DNA from: Victivallales bacterium
Lineage (GTDB): Bacteria; Verrucomicrobiota; Lentisphaeria; Oligosphaerales; Oligosphaeraceae
Direction of reading: 5' to 3'
NCBI GenBank assembly: GCA_017554445.1
Contig: JAFZIJ010000221.1
Span: 1 to 64,000 of the forward strand
DNA length: 64,000 nucleotides
Shown here one piece after another: positions 60,399 to 64,000 of this stretch. Both the position numbers and the translations under genes were made by a program. A model generated the notes under the pieces. The model did not search any database, was not told the origin of the DNA, and saw only the letters and a program-made list of their open reading frames with translations. The stretch's first letter is position 1, and every line of letters starts with the position of its first letter.

Positions 60399-61091
60399 TC
60401 ATGCGTCCTCTCGAACAGCCTTGATGGCGGCGGCGAAACCGTTCTTCGCGCCGAAAACACTGCTGCCGGCCACGAGCACGTCCGCTCCGGCCGCCTTCAC
60501 CTGACGGGCCGTGCCGACGGCCACGCCGCCGTCCACTTCCAAATAGATCTTCTTGCCTGTCGCATCAATCATCTTGCGGAGGGAGGCGATTTTCGGTAGC
60601 TGGCCTTCCATAAACGACTGTCCGCCGAAACCTGGCTCGACGGTCATAACCAAAACCATCTCAACCATTTCTAGATACGGACGAAGACTCGTTGCCGGCG
60701 TGCCCGGACGGAGTGTGATGCCTGCGCTGCAGCCGAGATCATGGATCCGGCGGATTACATCCGCCAAATCCCCGCGGCTTTCGACGTGGACCGTGATATG
60801 ATCGGCGCCTGCTTTCGCGAACGGCTCAATGTAGCGACCGGGCTCGGACAGCATCAGATGCACGTCAAACGGCAGGTCACTTCCCTTCCGGATGCAGGAA
60901 ACCACGCCGGGGCCCATGGAAAGATTCGGGACGAAATGCCCGTCCATGATATCCACATGCAGCAGATCCGCACCGCCTGTTTCCACGCCTGAAATCGCCT
61001 CGCCAAGACGGCTGAAATCCGCCGCGAGAATCGACGGAGCAACCAGGCAGCCGTGCTCAAATTTCATTTCATTCAGTGAACGGTTTTTCAT
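60399..61091 (-). CDS. rpe: Ribulose-phosphate 3-epimerase
   Basis: About 230 residues. Family motifs: APSILAADFSRLGEAI, DLLHVDIMDGHFVPN, FDVHLMLSEP, VMTVEPGFGGQSFM and LEVDGGV near the C-terminus, with metal ligands in the HVDIMDGHF and DGG regions. It converts D-ribulose-5-P and D-xylulose-5-P in the pentose phosphate pathway. The start is either ATG 61091 or ATG 61067; the longer open frame to 61169 crosses the rpmB terminator. Leftward, 57 nt before the PpiD-like start. Confidence 0.94.
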   Translation of the reverse strand: MKNRSLNEMKFEHGCLVAPSILAADFSRLGEAISGVETGGADLLHVDIMDGHFVPNLSMGPGVVSCIRKGSDLPFDVHLMLSEPGRYIEPFAKAGADHITVHVESRGDLADVIRRIHDLGCSAGITLRPGTPATSLRPYLEMVEMVLVMTVEPGFGGQSFMEGQLPKIASLRKMIDATGKKIYLEVDGGVAVGTARQVKAAGADVLVAGSSVFGAKNGFAAAIKAVREDA

Positions 61092-61112
61092 CGCATTCGC
61101 CCTTTTACAACA

Positions 61113-61148
61113 AAAAACGGGCACAGAGACGCGTCTGTGTCCGTTTTT
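61113..61148 (-). terminator. Intrinsic terminator after rpmB
   Basis: Arms AAAAACGG (61113-61120) and CCGTTTTT (61141-61148), with an inner CACAGA/TCTGTG stem. The symmetric A/T ends give a U-run on the minus strand. Confidence 0.88.
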
Positions 61149-61241
61149 CATGCATGTCCGCCATGACAATACCTATGGCATTACGGCCTCCGCCAGCCAC
61201 GCATGGCTTTCCCGCATGTTGACGGCTGTTTCCTTTCAAAA

Positions 61242-61469
61242 TCAGGCCTTGACAATCTTGTTCGACCGGATGCAGGCGGTGCAGACTTTCATCTTCACGA
61301 CGGATCCGTTGACCAGGGCGCGGACGACCTGGATGTTCGGCTTGAACGTACGTTTCGTGTTTTTCACAACGTGCAGACCAATGCCGCCTTTCTTCTTCGC
61401 CAAACCACGATACGTGATATGGCCGCCAACGACTTGGCGCTTGCCGCAAATCTCGCACACATTGCTCAT
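61242..61469 (-). CDS. rpmB: 50S ribosomal protein L28
   Basis: 75 residues, typical size. MSNVCEICGKR and CTACIRSNKIVKA give a C+ type with two Cys pairs for zinc. The middle KNTKRTFKPNIQ is diagnostic for L28. Its start is close to AGGTCACTAC; a terminator follows the gene, and the tRNA-Lys terminator lies upstream. Confidence 0.96.
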   Translation of the reverse strand: MSNVCEICGKRQVVGGHITYRGLAKKKGGIGLHVVKNTKRTFKPNIQVVRALVNGSVVKMKVCTACIRSNKIVKA

Positions 61470-61540
61470 TGTAGTGACCTCTGTTTCTATGGTTGATGTT
61501 GTTTTGAAACCTTTTTGAAAAAACCATACTTCATAAGAAT

Positions 61541-61570
61541 AAAAAAACCGTGCCTCCCATCCCGCACGGC
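61541..61570 (-). terminator. Intrinsic terminator after tRNA-Lys
   Basis: On the minus strand, GCACGG complement pairs CCGTGC (61548-61553 with 61564-61569), followed by seven Ts (61541-61547). Confidence 0.8.
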
Positions 61571-61709
61571 AGTTTCATTTCTGCTGGATTCACATCCGCA
61601 AGTATGGTCTTCGCATTGTCATGCATTAATACAGCCCGCTCCCGTCTCCCGTGGCCTTCCTTTCAGACTGGCTTAAATGCTTGACATGCTTGCCTTTTCC
61701 ATGCAAAAG

Positions 61710-61783
61710 TGGGATGGCCGGGACTCGAACCCGGGACCCCCGCATTAAAAGTGCGATGCTGCTACCGACTGAGCTACCATCCC
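61710..61783 (-). tRNA. tRNA-Lys (anticodon TTT)
   Basis: Minus-strand cloverleaf: acceptor GGGATGG/CCATCCC, D arm, anticodon stem TCGCA/TGCGG with loop CTTTTAA, T arm CCGGG-TTCGAGT-CCCGG. The anticodon TTT reads AAA/AAG. The CCA end is not encoded. Discriminator base A. Confidence 0.96.
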
Positions 61784-61809
61784 ATATGCAGGTGGAAAAA
61801 ACATCTTTT

Positions 61810-61837
61810 AATATACACCCTCTTCAGTCTTTTTCAA
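61810..61837 (-). promoter_or_regulatory. Promoter of tRNA-Lys
   Basis: On the minus strand TTGAAA (61832-61837), 16-nt spacer, TATATT (61810-61815), leaving a 5' leader of about 20 nt. Confidence 0.6.
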
Positions 61838-61971
61838 ACTATTCCATTTTTTTTTAAAGAAAATCGACACTTTTTCGCGATTCCCCCTGTCATTTGTCAT
61901 TAATTAATTTATAGTAATGTTTTCGACTCATCAACTATCCACCGAATCCACAGACATCGACAGGAACCAAT

Positions 61972-63480
61972 ATGTCTATCCAAGAACAATGGCAGCAAAT
62001 GCGCAAGGCGACGACGGCCTCGGAGCAGCAGCTTCTTGAGCAGTTCATCCCATGGACAGAAGAATTCACGGCGGCTGAGAACGACGCCAACGGAGCTTTC
62101 GTCCATTGGCGCGCACTAGACAAGGAAACCAGGCTTGGCCTTCTCAGAAACGCCATCGGCGGCACAATCGTCTCCCATCCAAAATGCCCGCAGATAGAAC
62201 TAGGCTTCCTCTACGCCCTCTACCAGTTCCTCTGCCACCGCAGGACGTTCATTTGCTGCCCATTGGTCATCGACGCTTTGACCATCCGCCATCTGATGGA
62301 GCACGCCGCCGCCCTTGAAAAACTGCGCATTGACCTGCTCGGCCATTGCGTCGGGGCCTCCCATCGCCATCTTTCGGACTGCCAGAACTGCGATTTCGCC
62401 TTTGCAGACTACTTCCAATTCTTCTCGGCCATCAAACGGCAGCCAGACATCTTCAAGAGCCAGGTCCAGGCTGTCTTCATTCTGGAAGGCGACTTCAGCC
62501 TCTACGCCAACCGCATCATGGTCTTCGAACACAACATTCCCAAGGCCACAGGCATTGTCTATAAGTCCACGGGCAAGATTCCGGAAAGCTGGAACAGCGG
62601 CGGAGACATCGTGGATATTATGACCTATCTGAAGGATGCCAAGCTCACGCTCGCCGGCGCTTCCTGCCACATAGACCCGTATGTCGCGGAAGAAGTCAAT
62701 CAAGTCATGGGATCCTCTTTCCGGAAACCTCTGAAAGGGGACAAGCATCTTCCGTTCTCTGCCTTCACGTACCGCACGGCGGATGAACGCGCCTCCGCCG
62801 TCGCCAACGACGTTGCGAAGGCGAAGGGCAACGCATTCATCATCTGCTATTCAGATCCCATCCTTCTGAAGATTCAGGAGGAATTCCGCAAGAGCGGCCT
62901 TGACTACACCTTCACGACGCGTTCGGCGGATATCAACACATTCTTCGAGATGAAGACTGGAGATGACAAACGGCGGATCATGATCTTCCGCGGGTTGCCG
63001 TCGCCGCTTGTGTTCCAGGACAAGCCGCTTTGCGATGGTGCGCTCTTTGTGGCGGAGCATTTCGTCAGCATGGCGGTCCATGACAAGCTCTTCTCGTTCA
63101 GCAGGCTCATATTCAATGAGACGCAGGTGCCGAAGATCTATTTCTCCTTGGAGGACAGCTTGTTCGCCATCTACGAAGAAGACGCCCAGTTCAAAAAGCT
63201 CTTCAATATCATCGATTTCACGGAGAAATACGACCCATGGAAACAAATCCGCCGCGTTCTCGCGAAGGCCATGCTCAACAAGCTCCATAAAGTGCGTACG
63301 ACATGCCTCAACGAGGAGATGGTCATCTTCACGACATCGCTCGTCAAAGTGGCCGACCACTACGCTTCCGGCATCACACAACAGCAGCAAAGGGCCGCCA
63401 AGACCTCCGTCAAGATGGAGGCTCTCTGCTTCTGCGGTTCCGGCAAGCCCTTCAAGGAATGCCACGGCAAGAGGAAATAA
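61972..63480 (+). CDS. SecA-derived protein lacking ATPase motifs, with SEC-C tail
   Basis: 502 residues. By eye it follows SecA from NBD1 to NBD2. The section QVQAVFILEGDFSLYANR stands for SecA's Walker-B DEVDS region; LTLAGASCHIDPYVAEEVNQ for LAGMTGTA; FTYRTADERASAVANDV for the YRTEEEK region; IYFSLEDSLFAIYEE for FYLSLEDDL. Walker A (GEGKT) is absent and DEVD is LEGD. The GRAGRQGDPG motif is also lost. The last residues CFCGSGKPFKECH form an intact SEC-C zinc motif. The PPXD and translocation wing are shortened. ATPase activity seems impossible; a SecB- or ribosome-linked adaptor role is a guess. Confidence 0.72.
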   Translation: MSIQEQWQQMRKATTASEQQLLEQFIPWTEEFTAAENDANGAFVHWRALDKETRLGLLRNAIGGTIVSHPKCPQIELGFLYALYQFLCHRRTFICCPLVIDALTIRHLMEHAAALEKLRIDLLGHCVGASHRHLSDCQNCDFAFADYFQFFSAIKRQPDIFKSQVQAVFILEGDFSLYANRIMVFEHNIPKATGIVYKSTGKIPESWNSGGDIVDIMTYLKDAKLTLAGASCHIDPYVAEEVNQVMGSSFRKPLKGDKHLPFSAFTYRTADERASAVANDVAKAKGNAFIICYSDPILLKIQEEFRKSGLDYTFTTRSADINTFFEMKTGDDKRRIMIFRGLPSPLVFQDKPLCDGALFVAEHFVSMAVHDKLFSFSRLIFNETQVPKIYFSLEDSLFAIYEEDAQFKKLFNIIDFTEKYDPWKQIRRVLAKAMLNKLHKVRTTCLNEEMVIFTTSLVKVADHYASGITQQQQRAAKTSVKMEALCFCGSGKPFKECHGKRK

Positions 63481-63543
63481 GTCCACCGCCATGCCGCATG
63501 GCCTGGCATGCAACTTTTAGTTATACCTTAATTAATAATTACT

Positions 63544-64000
63544 ATGTTCGTCACATTTGGCCTAGACACGACAGACACGCCTAACAAGATCAAGGAGTAC
63601 ATGAAATACGGCGCGGAGGAGTTTTTTGCGGGATTCATCCCTCGCAATTGGCTCTCCAAATACGGCTGGGAGGTGTGCCCCAACCGCAGACCGCTCGGCC
63701 ATACCTACAACTTCCTGCAGGTCGCCGATCTGCGGGAGGTTGCGAACGCCATCCATGATAACGGCGGGCGGCTCAATCTCGCCATCAACGCCCACGACAA
63801 CGGCTCCGAGCGCCTTCCCTACCTTCGTGCTACCGTGGAAACCATGGAGCAGTTCAATCCAGACGGATACATCGTCGCGGATCCCGCCGTCATGTTCAGC
63901 CTCAAGGCGTGGGGCATCAACAAACCCATCCACCTCAGCACAGGCGTCGGTTGCTTCTCTTCCGAAGCTGTCCGTTTTTTCTGTAAGCAGTTCAACATCC
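63544..64000 (+). CDS. U32 peptidase-like protein, N-terminal part
   Basis: 152 codons are in the window; the gene continues to the right. FVTFGLDTTDTPNKIKEYMK, GAEEFFAGF and LNLAINAHDNGSERLP, then PDGYIVADPAVMFSLK and LSTGVGCFSSEAVRFF match the collagenase-like U32 barrel N-terminus. U32 proteins include tRNA- and ubiquinone-hydroxylation factors besides peptidases. ATG 63544 lacks a clear ribosome site. Confidence 0.8.
   Translation, partial: MFVTFGLDTTDTPNKIKEYMKYGAEEFFAGFIPRNWLSKYGWEVCPNRRPLGHTYNFLQVADLREVANAIHDNGGRLNLAINAHDNGSERLPYLRATVETMEQFNPDGYIVADPAVMFSLKAWGINKPIHLSTGVGCFSSEAVRFFCKQFNI

Overview
The window is a gene-dense bacterial chromosome segment, about 50-55% GC by eye, with a mosaic of short operons on both strands. 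The gene set points to the PVC superphylum, most likely Lentisphaerota (Victivallales-type) or Kiritimatiellota. It combines an outer-membrane LPS assembly lipoprotein (lptE-like), RNase Y, sulfatase and beta-helix polysaccharide-processing genes, the anaerobe-type homocysteine pathway (DUF39/NIL-ferredoxin/UPF0280), 4Fe-4S proteins, oxygen-independent radical SAM chemistry and pyruvate phosphate dikinase. The taxonomic call is inferred from gene content; no 16S gene is present.

Layout. 1-0.7 kb: the 5' end of ppdK and a 34-residue basic protein with its own promoter and terminator. 0.7-6.2 kb: leftward genes for a metallophosphoesterase, an SGNH hydrolase, a WecG/TagA glycosyltransferase, an FAD oxidoreductase and a sialidase-like protein. 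6.2-10.9 kb: rightward TPR/coiled-coil envelope protein, lptE-like, ispF, comF, accD. 10.9-15 kb: rnpB (RNase P RNA), the homocysteine operon, a stand-alone Lrp/AsnC effector domain, era. 15-24.7 kb: metallophosphoesterase, a fused ketosynthase, a Gly/Pro-rich membrane protein, sugar isomerase-like protein, DUF362 ferredoxin, nudC, rny, fau and a structured RNA (6S candidate) upstream of fau. 24.7-31 kb: GT4 glycosyltransferase, a 702-residue orphan protein, a CE7-type esterase and a RAYT-like transposase fusion. 31-39 kb: beta-helix protein, SDR, a short alaS, MBL hydrolase, galE, obgE, a small coiled-coil protein. 39-43.9 kb: ftsA, a degenerate FtsZ-like gene and a bifunctional aldolase/dehydrogenase. 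43.9-49 kb: three methyltransferases around a hybrid sensor kinase. 49-57.4 kb: a radical SAM enzyme translationally coupled to a membrane protein with a Cys-Ala repeat tail, then a sulfatase, a DUF4091-type glycosidase-like protein and a beta-helix protein. 57.6-64 kb: a PpiD-like foldase, rpe, rpmB, tRNA-Lys, a SecA-derived protein without motor motifs, and the start of a U32-type gene.

The most promising candidate for an undescribed system is the pair at 49.0-51.4 kb: a SPASM-type radical SAM protein overlapping by 4 bp a membrane protein whose predicted cytoplasmic tail carries six consecutive Cys-Ala dipeptides. Two further genes look like motor-protein relatives that lost nucleotide-binding signatures but kept their partner-binding tails: an FtsZ-like protein next to ftsA, and a SecA-like protein with an intact SEC-C tail. 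At DNA level the window carries several unrelated heptanucleotide (and one octanucleotide) short tandem arrays at gene junctions, plus a cluster of REP-like palindromes; a RAYT-like gene lies about 22 kb away from the palindromes.

All family assignments come from reading motifs by eye. No database search or structure prediction was run.
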